A stretch of DNA of 47,648 nucleotides from an uncultured Myxococcales bacterium (lineage in GTDB: Bacteria; Myxococcota_A; UBA9042): positions 1 to 47,648 of the forward strand of contig CAIYWC010000163.1 of assembly GCA_903929795.1 (NCBI GenBank). The letters are read 5' to 3'. This document shows positions 23,901-33,574 of this stretch, one piece after another. Each line of letters begins with the position of its first letter. Position 1 is the stretch's first letter. Below the pieces are notes generated by a model, which worked only from the letters and a program-made list of their open reading frames with translations, had not been told where the DNA came from and ran no database searches. Position numbers and translations under genes: made by a program.

Positions 23901-24575
23901 CGCGCCGGCGCCGTCGTTGCACCACTGCGGCGTGGTGACCGGCGGCGGCAACGCGGGCGGGCCGGTCAGCAGCGTCAGCGGCGCCACGGCGGGCAGGGCA
24001 TCGCCTTCGTGCCACGGGATTGGAGCACCGGTGCCGATCGGCAGCGTGACCGTGCCTGCCGGGACACAGTTCGGCTCCGGCGCTTGCCCCGCCGGGCACC
24101 CGACGTTGAGTTGCGCGGCATTTTCCGGGCAAACGGCGGTGACGGCTCGGCACGTTTCCGGCCCGGGCGTGCAGGCCTTGCCGCTGTCGTCCACGTAGCT
24201 GAAACACCAGCGCGGCACGCAGGCGACCGGGTCTTCGGCGCCGGTTGTGAAGCAGCCCGACGGCCCCGCGGGCAGGCATTGGCCCGCGGTGCCATCCCAG
24301 TACAGCCCGGTAGGACAGCACGTTCCATCGGTTTTGCTGGCCGCCTGTGGACACTCGACCGCCGCGTCGCCCGTGTCCGCGGTGCTATCGCCGTATTGCC
24401 ACGGCGGCAACTCGGTTGTCTCGGCGTCCACATGCAGCAGCGGATCGTAGATGTCCGTCGGAATCGGCGCCGCCGTCTCCGCACAACCGGCCAGCAGCCA
24501 CAGCGCGCTCACCCCGACGACAAAGCGCGCGGGCGAGCGACGGAGCGGGGCATTTTGCTTGCGGACGCGGGGCAT
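20925..24575 (-). CDS. Large beta-helix surface lipoprotein with Cys-rich N-terminus
   Basis: A 1216-residue predicted lipoprotein. After basic residues and a hydrophobic stretch, the lipobox LLAGC places the lipidated cysteine at about residue 31. Residues about 60-300 are Cys-rich with short modules such as GTCCPTGLYWDGTAGQC. Then a DUF1565-like entry (GAPFTSLTDAVNALPAGG, followed by AIGAGVYAENL) leads into roughly 800 residues of right-handed parallel beta-helix repeats, with recurring patterns such as YGIRVEGA, HGIWVVDAASVSG and YGIYAVGTGTFSG. Such helices often bind or cut polysaccharides, but no catalytic set is obvious. GGAGGG precedes two adjacent ATG codons; the second is better spaced. 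The stop overlaps the folC start. Confidence 0.85.
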   Translation of the reverse strand: MPRVRKQNAPLRRSPARFVVGVSALWLLAGCAETAAPIPTDIYDPLLHVDAETTELPPWQYGDSTADTGDAAVECPQAASKTDGTCCPTGLYWDGTAGQCLPAGPSGCFTTGAEDPVACVPRWCFSYVDDSGKACTPGPETCRAVTAVCPENAAQLNVGCPAGQAPEPNCVPAGTVTLPIGTGAPIPWHEGDALPAVAPLTLLTGPPALPPPVTTPQWCNDGAGAVIDATGNPALCVTATCTLGQRPNPAQPAQCQDIAGPAWTCPPGFVVDGTSCAPDPADCTDPWGGVTPGPKVVFVSASAAAGGTGSQGAPFTSLTDAVNALPAGGTIAIGAGVYAENLSLLQPISLRGSCAKDVLLQGAAGSPTVLIAEQTGSQVSNLTVSGGRYGIRVEGAVAATIDHVYVHSAAQGGIYALDGANATVKSVFVHTTAAGDNKAAGHGIAVEGSTLTATHVRLSGNREYGLYGSDATLNIKGLAVDGTLAQLSDNAHGYGIYAVGTGTFSGSDVRVTANRGFGMRLEGPLGASGSNWWIDGTLASGDQTAGIGLAAFAASVKVTDLRVTNSHQHGIWVVDAASVSGHNVLVSGTVPQASDSTGGQGVVVEGDGSSAQFSGLYVHSSYTQGISAAGAGAVLGLDFALINATQPQSSDKSAGGGVAIVDGAKLALPASGVVTIADSFGNGLLVSNASWQGGTIHVQDTQVALATGQDGEGAVIASGAQVTDATLRVINSRETGISIVSSGTVVKNTVLEADLTTPSQTSGGGILIADGAKVQGRVTALGNRDYGLTVDGKGTQLTASASSTGDPGAVIGFTQMNADGTGGYGIQVTGGAALKLTGARVQNSVGHGIFVYGSGSSINASQVEISATALGTSPAWGRGISISSGASATFSGLHIAGSQDVGLFVADTTTTAAIDDFTVEGGTRGAAIQNRAVVTGHRWRLQNHSEIALIAVDGGTRVTAYDLAIHSVGYGVEIANLATARLSRVAVVGAQGVGLIVDGSDASGAASSLDVFDSRVSAVTANAIGLGHGFVAQAGGILHIAGAQAHDWAGIGIVGSSGTLNAGGVALHTAPGSGIRALDSDVKLSGIRTQDVTGAAWSQSGGAAVASECAFLNTTPDGVGNSNGLELTSGCTATLARMLVSGMQSAGIVLVNASVTGDRVRASGNSEGLSREASPTDVWVRSLFFANSAGDIVDPGDVPPSGVPSDVTVLDGSDSP

Positions 24576-24701
24576 CATACCCTCCGGATTTGTGGCCTAC
24601 ACTGTGCCGGGATTGGCTCGGCGTTGCAACCGCCGCTTGCGATCGTCCAGCGCAAGGGCGACGATCACCGCCCGGCGCCGCGCCTGGCCAAGGAGCGACC
24701 G

Positions 24702-25535
24702 ATGCTGCAAACGCTGCGTGAATCCGCCGGGCTGTGGCGCATGCCGTTGCCGACGCCGACCCTGCCGCCAGCGACGACGACCAACCACTACCTTGTCGGC
24801 GAGCGGCGGGCGGTTCTTGTCGACCCGTCCGCGCCGGCGCGGTTGAGCCAGGACAAGCTGGTTGCCTTGGTCGAAGAGGCGCGCGAGGCCGGCATCGCGA
24901 TCGAGGCGCTGTTCTTGACCCACCACCACGGCGATCACGTTGGCGCGGCTGCGGACTTGCGCGCGCGGCTGGGGTTGCCGGTGTGGGCGCACGCACGCAC
25001 AGCGGAACTGCTGCCAGAGCTGGCTGTCGATCGCTGCGTAAAAGATCTTGAAGTTATTGCAGAAAACGCCGACGGATCGCCGTGGCAGGTCATTCACACG
25101 CCAGGCCATGCGCCCGGCCATCTGGTGATCTGGCATGCGGCGACGGCGGTGCTGGTGGCGGGCGACATGGTCGCGGGCGAGGGCACGATCCTGGTGGACC
25201 CGCGCGACGGCCACATGGGCGACTACCTGGCGAGCCTGGAGAAGATGGCGCACTTGCACCCGCGCGCGCTCGCGCCTGCGCACGGGGAGGTGCTGCACGA
25301 GGCCATGGCGGTGCTTGCCCACTATCGGCTGCATCGGCTGGCGCGCGAGCACAAAGTCCTGGAGGCGCTCCCTCCGACCTGGACCGCTCCGGACGCGCTG
25401 CTGCCGACGGCCTACGGCGACGTGTCGCGGCTGGCGTGGCCGATCGCGCTGCGGTCGATGGAGTCGCACCTGATTCATTTGGCAGAATTGGGACAGGTGG
25501 CGCGGCACGGCGCGCGCTGGCGGCGGTTGCCCTGA
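24702..25535 (+). CDS. Metallo-beta-lactamase-fold hydrolase (LACTB2/glyoxalase-II-like)
   Basis: A 277-residue cytosolic hydrolase. The zinc motif HHHGDH spans residues 74-79 in FLTHHHGDHVGAAADL, then HTPGHAPGHLVIW, VAGDMVAGEG with the bridging aspartate, and LAPAHGEV with the last histidine. A C-terminal helical winged region (YRLHRLAREHKVLEAL and onward) resembles LACTB2-type enzymes rather than classical glyoxalase II. AAGGAG lies seven bases before the ATG. It is transcribed away from the beta-helix lipoprotein and toward grpE. The substrate (thioester, RNA or other) cannot be told from sequence. Confidence 0.88.
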   Translation: MLQTLRESAGLWRMPLPTPTLPPATTTNHYLVGERRAVLVDPSAPARLSQDKLVALVEEAREAGIAIEALFLTHHHGDHVGAAADLRARLGLPVWAHARTAELLPELAVDRCVKDLEVIAENADGSPWQVIHTPGHAPGHLVIWHAATAVLVAGDMVAGEGTILVDPRDGHMGDYLASLEKMAHLHPRALAPAHGEVLHEAMAVLAHYRLHRLAREHKVLEALPPTWTAPDALLPTAYGDVSRLAWPIALRSMESHLIHLAELGQVARHGARWRRLP

Positions 25536-25675
25536 TGGATCTGCGGACTCGCCGCAGTTCGAGATCAAATGTCCGTCTCCCGCGGTGTGCCTCCGGAGGA
25601 GCACGCGCGCGGTCCCAGTCCGAAATGCATCAGGCCCGACCGGCAAAGTTTGGCGTTCGCCGTCGGTCAGCAAGT
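25536..25675. other. Convergent gap between the hydrolase and grpE with a weak hairpin
   Basis: Both flanking genes end here. An imperfect hairpin at 25636-25666 (CCGAC with GTCGG arms, extended by three more pairs around a bulge) could aid termination for either strand, but no T-run follows. A CTCCGGAG palindrome lies near 25596-25603. Nothing else was seen. Confidence 0.3.
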
Positions 25676-26347
25676 CTAATGCACGTCGTCGCTCGCGCTG
25701 CCTTGGCCGACAACGACGGTCGCCGCGCGCACCACTTCGTCGCCCACCAGCACGCCGGCCGCCACGCAATGCAGCACGCGACCCGCTTGCGCCGGATCGG
25801 TCACCGGCATCGACGTCACGGCTTGGTGGCGGTTCGGGTCAAAAGCCTCGCCGATGGCGTCAAAACGCGTCAGGCCCAGCGTCGTCAACGCGGACTCGAA
25901 CTGGCTGCGGATGAGCTGCACGCCGGCGACGAACGGGTCGCCATCGGCGGCCTTCTTGCTCTCCAGCGACCGGTCCAGCGAATCCAGCACGCCCAGCAAC
26001 CCGCCGACCAGCTTGACCTTTTCGCGCGCCGCGTTGCGCTCGTTCTCGCGCTGCATGCGCTCGCGCGAGGCCTGGTACTCCGTGCGCACCTTGTCCACCG
26101 ACTGGGCGTAGTGCCGCACTTTCTCGTCCATCTCAGCCAAGCGGGCGTCGCGCTCGGCGATTTCCCGTTTCAGGCCCGTGATGTACGGATCTTCTGCCGC
26201 CGACCCGCCCGCGTGTTCGCCGTGACTGGCCTCAGGCAGGTCCGCGGGATCCGCCGCGTCCGTGTGCCTGGAATGCTGTTTGTGACTTGCCGACACGGCA
26301 CCACCTGCCCCGGTTAGGACCCGTTCAAGACGGGCGCGATCGCTCAT
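25676..26347 (-). CDS. grpE: Nucleotide exchange factor GrpE
   Basis: A 223-residue GrpE, which releases ADP from DnaK. The N-terminal ~60 residues are disordered and polar, followed by a long coiled coil (about 65-125, LKREIAERDARLAEMDEKV onward) and the beta-domain with FDAIGEAFDPNRHQAVTS and the closing VLVGDEVVRAATVVVGQG. The coiled-coil segment LLGVLDSLDRSLE is typical. It follows groEL by 58 bases on the same strand; the start has no clear ribosome binding site. Placement after groEL rather than beside dnaK or hrcA is unusual, and no dnaK is in the window. Confidence 0.92.
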   Translation of the reverse strand: MSDRARLERVLTGAGGAVSASHKQHSRHTDAADPADLPEASHGEHAGGSAAEDPYITGLKREIAERDARLAEMDEKVRHYAQSVDKVRTEYQASRERMQRENERNAAREKVKLVGGLLGVLDSLDRSLESKKAADGDPFVAGVQLIRSQFESALTTLGLTRFDAIGEAFDPNRHQAVTSMPVTDPAQAGRVLHCVAAGVLVGDEVVRAATVVVGQGSASDDVH

Positions 26348-26405
26348 CGCTTGGTGCCGCGTCGCGACACAAGCTATTGATCGAGCGACTCATTTGTCAC
26401 AGCGC

Positions 26406-28049
<1,644 letters not shown>

Positions 28050-28337
28050 TCAGTTGATGATGGCCAACAGCTCGGATTCCTTGAGGATCAGATAATCTTC
28101 GCCCTCGTGCTTGATCTCGTTCCCGCCCCATTTGGCCAGCAGGACCTTGTCGCCAACCTTGACCGTGGGCGCGCGCAGGCTGCCGTCCTTCAAGACTTTG
28201 CCTTTGCCAACCGCCTTCACTTCGCCGTAGACCTGCTTCTCCTGCGCCGCGCTGGGCAGGAACAGGCCGCCCGAAGTTTTTTCTTCGGCTTCAGCGCGCT
28301 TGACGAGGACATTGTCGTACAGGGGGCGAATGCTCAT
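28050..28337 (-). CDS. groES: Co-chaperonin GroES (10 kDa)
   Basis: A 95-residue lid protein for GroEL. The N-terminal SIRPLYDNVLVKRAEAEEKTSGGLFLP holds the mobile loop (EEKTSGGLFLP); VKVGDKVLLAKWGGNEIKHEGE and the closing ILKESELLAII are family-typical, and the length is normal. AAGGAG lies 6 bases before the ATG. It is the first gene of groES-groEL-grpE. No CIRCE element was found upstream. Confidence 0.97.
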   Translation of the reverse strand: MSIRPLYDNVLVKRAEAEEKTSGGLFLPSAAQEKQVYGEVKAVGKGKVLKDGSLRAPTVKVGDKVLLAKWGGNEIKHEGEDYLILKESELLAIIN

Positions 28338-28674
28338 GGTAGCTCCTTCAGGTTTCGGAAATGGCGAGTCATATCAGGCAGAATCTGCAAATCTTCAGCG
28401 ACGTTTGGGGATGGTCAGCCACGGGCTAAACGGCCTCGATCGAGACTCCTGAATCAAATTGCATTCTTGTGCGCACAGCCAACCCAATATCGGCCAAGGC
28501 ACGGCGCAAGGTAGGACGCCCCGTGCGCGCGTCAAGGGGCAGCCGACGCAATCAGGACTGGCAAAGTTGCGCGGGCGCAGGTACAAAGGATCGCCGCGGC
28601 GTCGGGGCGGGATTCCCGGGCTGGCGCAAAGCAGAACGACGCAATACAGTGCAGGCATCTGGGAGACATCGGTC
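28338..28674. promoter_or_regulatory. 337-base divergent region between groES and a lipoprotein gene
   Basis: No gene was seen. A candidate groES promoter on the minus strand is TTGACG (28535-28530) with TACCTT (28513-28508) at 16-base spacing, which would give a leader of about 165 bases. A short GCAGA-A-TCTGC dyad lies at 28378-28388. There is no TTAGCACTC-N9-GAGTGCTAA (CIRCE) and no convincing sigma-32 box. Promoter assignment for the plus-strand lipoprotein is unclear. Confidence 0.3.
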
Positions 28675-30225
28675 ATGTGCAACATCACGATTTTTGGCAA
28701 GAATGCCAGCTGTAGCTTGGTTGCAGCTCTCGCGGCCATGGCGATTGGCGCCACGGCATGTGGCGACGATGGCGCGGTCTCCGGCCCGCAAGCCATCACC
28801 GGCGGTGACACCACCGGCGGCGGCGACGGCTCGCTCAGCGGCAGCGACGCGGCGACCCTCAGCGACGGCACCGCGATCGACCAGGACACCGCGATCGGCG
28901 CCGATGGCGCGCCCTTATTCGTGTGCGGCAACGGCATCTGCGAAGGCCCGACCGAGACGCCGCAGACCTGCCCGGCGGACTGCCACAGCGTCGTCGGCGG
29001 CCCGGACGCGACCACCGGCGGCAACCCGGTGTGCGGCAACGGCATTTGCGAAGCGCCAAGCGAGACGATGCTGCTCTGCCCCGCCGATTGCAAAACGCCC
29101 GCGAGCCCGGCCGAGACGTGCAAGCACCAGGCGTGCGGCCCCCAATACGACGCGTGTGAGGCTGATGCCGCGTGCGTCGCGTCCATCAAGTGCTTCAACG
29201 CCGGCGGCGGCAATGAATGCGTGACGTCTGCGCAGGTCGGCCAGGAAGTCCAGGCGTTGACCCAGTGCATCAACGGATCCGGCTGCCCAGGCACGACGGG
29301 TGGCGGCGGCGGCGGTGGCGGCGGCACCGGCGCGACGTGCGGCAACGGCACGTGCGACCAGGGCGAGACCATGCTCACGTGCCCCAAGGACTGCACGCAG
29401 CCGCAGTCCGCGACCGAGGCCTGCTACCATCAGGCGTGCCCGACGCAATATGCGGCGTGCAGCGCCGATCCGGCGTGCGTCAAATCCGTGGACTGCTTCA
29501 ACACAGGCGGCACGCCGCAGCAGTGCGGCAACAACGCCAACCAGTCGGCATTGGACCAGTGCGTGACGAACTCGGGCTGCAACACCCAGGGCGGCGGTGG
29601 CGGCGGCGGCGGCCTCAAGAACTGCGGCAACGGCGTCTGCGACCCGGACGAGACCGAGCTCACGTGCCCCGCGGACTGCAAGACCGCCGTGAATCCGCAG
29701 GAGACCTGCCTGCAGACCTCGTGCCCCAGCCAGTACAAGAGCTGCCAGGCGGACAAGGCCTGCGTCACTGTCGTGGACTGCCTGGTCAACAACCAGAACA
29801 ACCCGCAGCAGTGCATGGGCGGCGGCATGACCCCGGCCGTTCAAGGCTTGTTCCAGTGCGCGCAGCAGGCCAACTGCCTGGGCGGTGGCGGTGGCGGCGG
29901 TGGCGGTGGCGGCACTGCGCAGACGACGTGCCAGGGTGCGTGCGGCAACTACAGCAACGTCGCGGGTTCCTGCCAGTGCGACAATCAGTGCACCGCGAAC
30001 GGCGATTGCTGCAAGGATTACAGCAGCCTGTGCGGCACAGGTCCGGCGACCGTGTGCGGCGATGGCACCTGCACCGCGCCGCAAGAGACCGCCGCGAATT
30101 GCCCCGCCGACTGCGCCGCGCCGCCGCCCACGCCGTGCAAGACAAAGAACGACTGCGCCACGACGGAGGTCTGCTGCGGGCTCGCCAGCGGTTCGGTATG
30201 CACGCCGATTGGCCAGTGCAACTAA
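28675..30225 (+). CDS. Cys-rich lipoprotein with a somatomedin-B-like domain
   Basis: A 516-residue predicted lipoprotein: a short hydrophobic stretch and lipobox IGATAC give the lipidated cysteine at residue 29, followed by a Gly/Asp/Thr spacer. From residue 84 it alternates two modules: CGNGxC..ET..CPADC repeats (five, e.g. CGNGVCDPDETELTCPADC) and three longer units of the type CxxxxCxxQYxxCxADxxC. Octaglycine-like linkers separate them. Residues 419-453 contain all eight cysteines of a somatomedin-B fold (CQCDNQC, then GDCCKDYSSLC). The C-terminus has DCATTEVCCG. GGGAG precedes the ATG by about 9 bases. It is probably a disulfide-rich surface adhesin or matrix protein; its partner is unknown. 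Confidence 0.82.
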   Translation: MCNITIFGKNASCSLVAALAAMAIGATACGDDGAVSGPQAITGGDTTGGGDGSLSGSDAATLSDGTAIDQDTAIGADGAPLFVCGNGICEGPTETPQTCPADCHSVVGGPDATTGGNPVCGNGICEAPSETMLLCPADCKTPASPAETCKHQACGPQYDACEADAACVASIKCFNAGGGNECVTSAQVGQEVQALTQCINGSGCPGTTGGGGGGGGGTGATCGNGTCDQGETMLTCPKDCTQPQSATEACYHQACPTQYAACSADPACVKSVDCFNTGGTPQQCGNNANQSALDQCVTNSGCNTQGGGGGGGGLKNCGNGVCDPDETELTCPADCKTAVNPQETCLQTSCPSQYKSCQADKACVTVVDCLVNNQNNPQQCMGGGMTPAVQGLFQCAQQANCLGGGGGGGGGGGTAQTTCQGACGNYSNVAGSCQCDNQCTANGDCCKDYSSLCGTGPATVCGDGTCTAPQETAANCPADCAAPPPTPCKTKNDCATTEVCCGLASGSVCTPIGQCN

Positions 30226-30464
30226 GCGTGCGGATCGTTGTCGGGGAACCAAGTGCTGCGTTCTGGACCGGACTCCGAGCCAGTACCTCCAGTCGCACGT
30301 CGCGGATCGGCGGCGCTTGATCCCGGACGTCGGTCGGCCTACATGAACAGCCTGCGCCCGCGCAGTGCCACACACGCCCGCGTTTACGCGAACCTCCGGC
30401 TTGGCCGATGCGCGCGAGGCGTGCTAGGCTTCGCGCCCCCGGCCAGATGGCCTGCTTGCGAGTC
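30226..30464 (+). promoter_or_regulatory. Leader region and candidate promoter of glyQ
   Basis: TTGGCC at 30401-30406 and TAGGCT at 30425-30430 are 18 bases apart and end about 35 bases before the glyQ start. The preceding ~170 bases show no gene and no clear terminator for the lipoprotein upstream. The short distance between promoter and start leaves no room for a T-box leader. Confidence 0.5.
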
Positions 30465-31481
30465 ATGAGTCAGCCAACCTCCACAATTCGGACCGCCGCC
30501 ACTTTTCAGGAATTGATTCTGCGCCTCCAGAACTACTGGGCGCGCCGCGGTTGCCTCATCGTGCAGCCGTACGACATCGAGAAGGGCGCCGGTACGTTCA
30601 ACCCCGCGACTTTCCTGCGCGCGCTGGGTCCGGAGCCGTGGAGCGCGGCGTACGTCGAGCCTTCGCGCCGGCCCACAGATGGCCGCTATGGCGACAATCC
30701 GAATCGGCTGCAGCATTACTATCAATTCCAAGTGATTCTGAAGCCTTCCCCGCCGGATCCGCAGAACGACTACCTCGACAGCTTGCGCGAGATCGGCATC
30801 GATCCGCTGGCGCACGACATCCGCTTTGTCGAGGACGACTGGGAGTCGCCGACGCTGGGCGCCTGGGGCCTGGGCTGGGAAGTGTGGCTGGACGGCCAGG
30901 AAGTCTCGCAGTTCACGTACTTCCAGCAGTGCGGCGGGCTGGATCTGCCGCTCGTCTCGGCCGAGCTGACCTACGGCCTGGAGCGCCTGTGCATGTGCGT
31001 GCAAGGTGTTGAAAACGTTTATGATTTGATCTGGACGATCGCGCCAGACGGTCGCCCGGTCAAATACGGCGAAGTGCACTTGGAGGACGAGCGGCAGTTC
31101 AGTGCCCACAATTTTGAGTTTGCCGACGTCGAGCTACATCTCACTTTGTTCAATGAATTCGAGGGGCAAGCGCTGCTGCTTTGCCAAAACAACCTGGTGT
31201 TGCCGGCGTACGATTACGTGATGAAGGCGAGCCACGCGTTCAACGTGCTGGACGCGCGCGGGGCGATCTCGGTGAGCGAGCGGCAGAAATACATCGGGCG
31301 CGTGCGCGCGCTGGCGCGTGCGGTGGCGCAGGGCTATGAGGCGCTGCGGTACCGGCTGGAGCTGCCGCTGTGTTCGCCCGAAGAGCGGACGCGCTGGCTG
31401 GCTGAACGCGCGCGGCTGGAGCAGCTGGCTGCGGATAAGGCTGCGAAAAAAGGCGGCAAAGGCCAGGAGGTGCGGGCATGA
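30465..31481 (+). CDS. glyQ: Glycyl-tRNA synthetase alpha subunit
   Basis: Catalytic subunit of the bacterial alpha2-beta2 glycyl-tRNA synthetase; it activates glycine with ATP. The 338-residue protein has the class II motifs [45 protein letters not shown] and [19 protein letters not shown]. Its C-terminal ~35 residues are Lys/Glu/Ala-rich. The start at ATG 30465 fits the family N-terminus ([14 protein letters not shown]), but no strong ribosome binding site is present, and ATG 30447 in the same frame is an alternative. It overlaps glyS by ATGA. Confidence 0.96.
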   Translation: MSQPTSTIRTAATFQELILRLQNYWARRGCLIVQPYDIEKGAGTFNPATFLRALGPEPWSAAYVEPSRRPTDGRYGDNPNRLQHYYQFQVILKPSPPDPQNDYLDSLREIGIDPLAHDIRFVEDDWESPTLGAWGLGWEVWLDGQEVSQFTYFQQCGGLDLPLVSAELTYGLERLCMCVQGVENVYDLIWTIAPDGRPVKYGEVHLEDERQFSAHNFEFADVELHLTLFNEFEGQALLLCQNNLVLPAYDYVMKASHAFNVLDARGAISVSERQKYIGRVRALARAVAQGYEALRYRLELPLCSPEERTRWLAERARLEQLAADKAAKKGGKGQEVRA

Positions 31482-33574
31482 GCAGCGCGCCGCTTCTGCT
31501 GGAAATTGGCTGCGAGGAGATCCCCGCTGGTGTCGTTGGACCCGGCGCGGAAGCGCTGTTGGCGGCCGTTGTTGGCCTGCTGGACGGCGCGGGCGTGGCA
31601 CATGGCCAGGCGCAATGGCTCGGGACGCCGCGGCGGCTGACGGTGCACATCGCCGACGTTGCGCTGGAACAGCCCAATCGCGAAGAGCTTTTGACCGGGC
31701 CGCCGATCCGTGCTGCCAAGGACGCGGCCGGCAACTGGACGCAGGCGGCGCTCGGCTTTGCCAAAGGTCAGGGCGTGGACATCACCGCGCTGTACGAGCT
31801 GGAGACGCCCAAGGGCGCTTACGTCGCGGCCAAAAAGCAAGTTCAGGGCGTGGCGACCGTCCAGCTTGTGGGCGCAAAATTGCCCGATATTCTGAGGACT
31901 TTGCCGTTTCCCAAGCGGATGCGCTGGGGCGCTCGGCCGGAGACTTTTGCCCGGCCGATCCACTGGATTGTCGCGTTGCTGGGCGAGGCGGTCATCGACG
32001 CGGAGTTCGCGGGCGTGCGGTCGGGCGACCAGAGCGGCGGTCATCGGTTCTACCACAACCACCCGGTGACCGTGACGGCGGACTTGACGGCGTACAAGTC
32101 AGCGCTCTGGAACGTGAAAGTGATGGTCGATCCGGCGGAGCGCCGCCAAGTAATCCTGCGCGGGATCGCGCAGCTGGCGGCTGAGGCGCACGGGACCTGG
32201 CACGAGGACCAGCAGACCCTGGAGACGGTGGTGCAGCTCGTGGAGTGGCCGGCGCCGCTGCTGGGGACTTTCTCCAAGGATTTCCTGGAGATTCCCGCGC
32301 CGGTCATCCGGACGACGCTGCGCGAGAACCAGAAGCTGTTCACGCTCGCCGGGCCGGACGGGCTGCTGCTGCCGCACTTCATCGCGGTGGCCAACACGCT
32401 CTCGGAGGCGAGCCGCGCGACGGTGGCCAAAGGCAACACGCGGGTCGTGTCGTCGCGGCTGGCGGATGCGCGGTTCTTTGTCCAGGAAGACACGAAGAAG
32501 CCGCTCGCGGACAAGGTCGCGCTGCTGCAAAATCGCCTGTACATGCAGGGACTTGCGGAGCCGACGCTGCGCGACAAGGTGGCGCGGCTGGAGCGGCTGG
32601 CCCTGACGTTTGCCGAGCTGGCGTGCCCGGCCGAGCTGGACGACGTGCGGCGTGCGGCGCTGCTGTGCAAGGCGGATCTGTCGACCAAAGTCGTCTTTGA
32701 ATTCACCGAGTTGCAGGGCTTCATCGGCGCGGACTATGCCCGGCGCGACGGCGAACATTCCGAAGTGGTTGCGGCGATCGCCGAGCACTACCAGCCGCGG
32801 TTCGCCGGCGACGCGCTGCCGACCTCGGGCGCGGGCGCCGTGCTGGCGCTGGCCGACAAGCTGGACGCGATCGCGGCGTGCTTTGCGCTGGGGCTGGTGC
32901 CAACCGGCACGCAGGACCCGTATGCGCTGCGCCGCGCGGCGCTGGGCGTGCTGCGGATTCTCGGCGAGGCTGGCGTCGGGCTGGAGCTGCAGTTTGTCAT
33001 TGGCCAGGCGGTGCGCGCGGTGCTGCCGACCCCCGCGTTCGACCTGAATGGCGCGCAAATTTGTGGCGATATCAAAGGGTTTTTCCGCGCGCGGCTGCTC
33101 GCGCTGCACGCCCAGGATTTTCCGACGGATTTGGTCGAGGCCGTGCTGGACGCCGGATTCGACCAGGTCCAGACCGTGCTGCCGCGGCTCCGGGCGCTGA
33201 ACGCGCTGCGCCAAGGCGACGGGTTTGCGCCGCTGGCGGCCGCGTTCAAGCGCATCGGCAACATTGTCCGCAAGCAAGGCGAGCTGCCGCCGGGCACGCG
33301 TGTGCGGCCGGAGCTGTTTGCGCTGCCGGCCGAAAACCGGCTGTTCGAAGCCATGCAGGCGACCGGCGCGCTGGTGCTGCAGGCGATTGAAAACGGCGAC
33401 TTTCCAATGGCTTGCAGCCGGTTGGTCGAGGTCAAGCCGGCGGTCGACGCTTTCTTTGACGACGTGATGGTCATGGCCGATGACGTCGCGGTGCGCCACA
33501 ATCGCTTGGCGCTGCTGCACGGTTGTGCCAGCCTGTTCGCCCAATTGGCCGACTTCGCAAGGATCCAGGCGTGA
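31478..33574 (+). CDS. glyS: Glycyl-tRNA synthetase beta subunit
   Basis: tRNA-binding partner of GlyQ. The 698-residue protein begins with the family signature [13 protein letters not shown]; other landmarks are [24 protein letters not shown]-like [11 protein letters not shown], the [21 protein letters not shown] region and [17 protein letters not shown]. Length is normal and the frame is intact. It is translationally coupled to glyQ through ATGA and its own stop overlaps the start of the next lipoprotein gene by GTGA, so the two surface lipoproteins downstream are probably in the same transcript. Confidence 0.96.
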   Translation: MSSAPLLLEIGCEEIPAGVVGPGAEALLAAVVGLLDGAGVAHGQAQWLGTPRRLTVHIADVALEQPNREELLTGPPIRAAKDAAGNWTQAALGFAKGQGVDITALYELETPKGAYVAAKKQVQGVATVQLVGAKLPDILRTLPFPKRMRWGARPETFARPIHWIVALLGEAVIDAEFAGVRSGDQSGGHRFYHNHPVTVTADLTAYKSALWNVKVMVDPAERRQVILRGIAQLAAEAHGTWHEDQQTLETVVQLVEWPAPLLGTFSKDFLEIPAPVIRTTLRENQKLFTLAGPDGLLLPHFIAVANTLSEASRATVAKGNTRVVSSRLADARFFVQEDTKKPLADKVALLQNRLYMQGLAEPTLRDKVARLERLALTFAELACPAELDDVRRAALLCKADLSTKVVFEFTELQGFIGADYARRDGEHSEVVAAIAEHYQPRFAGDALPTSGAGAVLALADKLDAIAACFALGLVPTGTQDPYALRRAALGVLRILGEAGVGLELQFVIGQAVRAVLPTPAFDLNGAQICGDIKGFFRARLLALHAQDFPTDLVEAVLDAGFDQVQTVLPRLRALNALRQGDGFAPLAAAFKRIGNIVRKQGELPPGTRVRPELFALPAENRLFEAMQATGALVLQAIENGDFPMACSRLVEVKPAVDAFFDDVMVMADDVAVRHNRLALLHGCASLFAQLADFARIQA

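Noticed and set aside
21395..24354. Long minus-strand frames of 208 and 840 residues inside the beta-helix lipoprotein gene
   Set aside because: They are same-strand frame-shifted shadows, Arg-rich, without start signals; the 1216-residue frame has the signal peptide, lipobox and repeats.
22035..24701. A long plus-strand open frame running into the metallo-beta-lactamase gene
   Set aside because: Only the part from ATG 24702, which has a ribosome binding site, matches a protein family. The rest is antisense to the beta-helix lipoprotein with low-complexity composition.
28338..28674. CIRCE or sigma-32 heat-shock element upstream of groES
   Set aside because: The TTAGCACTC inverted repeat is absent and no box pair with suitable spacing was convincing.
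29300..29915. GGC/GGT-rich runs that look like simple repeats or a CRISPR-like pattern
   Set aside because: They are in frame and encode polyglycine linkers between Cys modules; there are no spacers or conserved repeats of CRISPR size.
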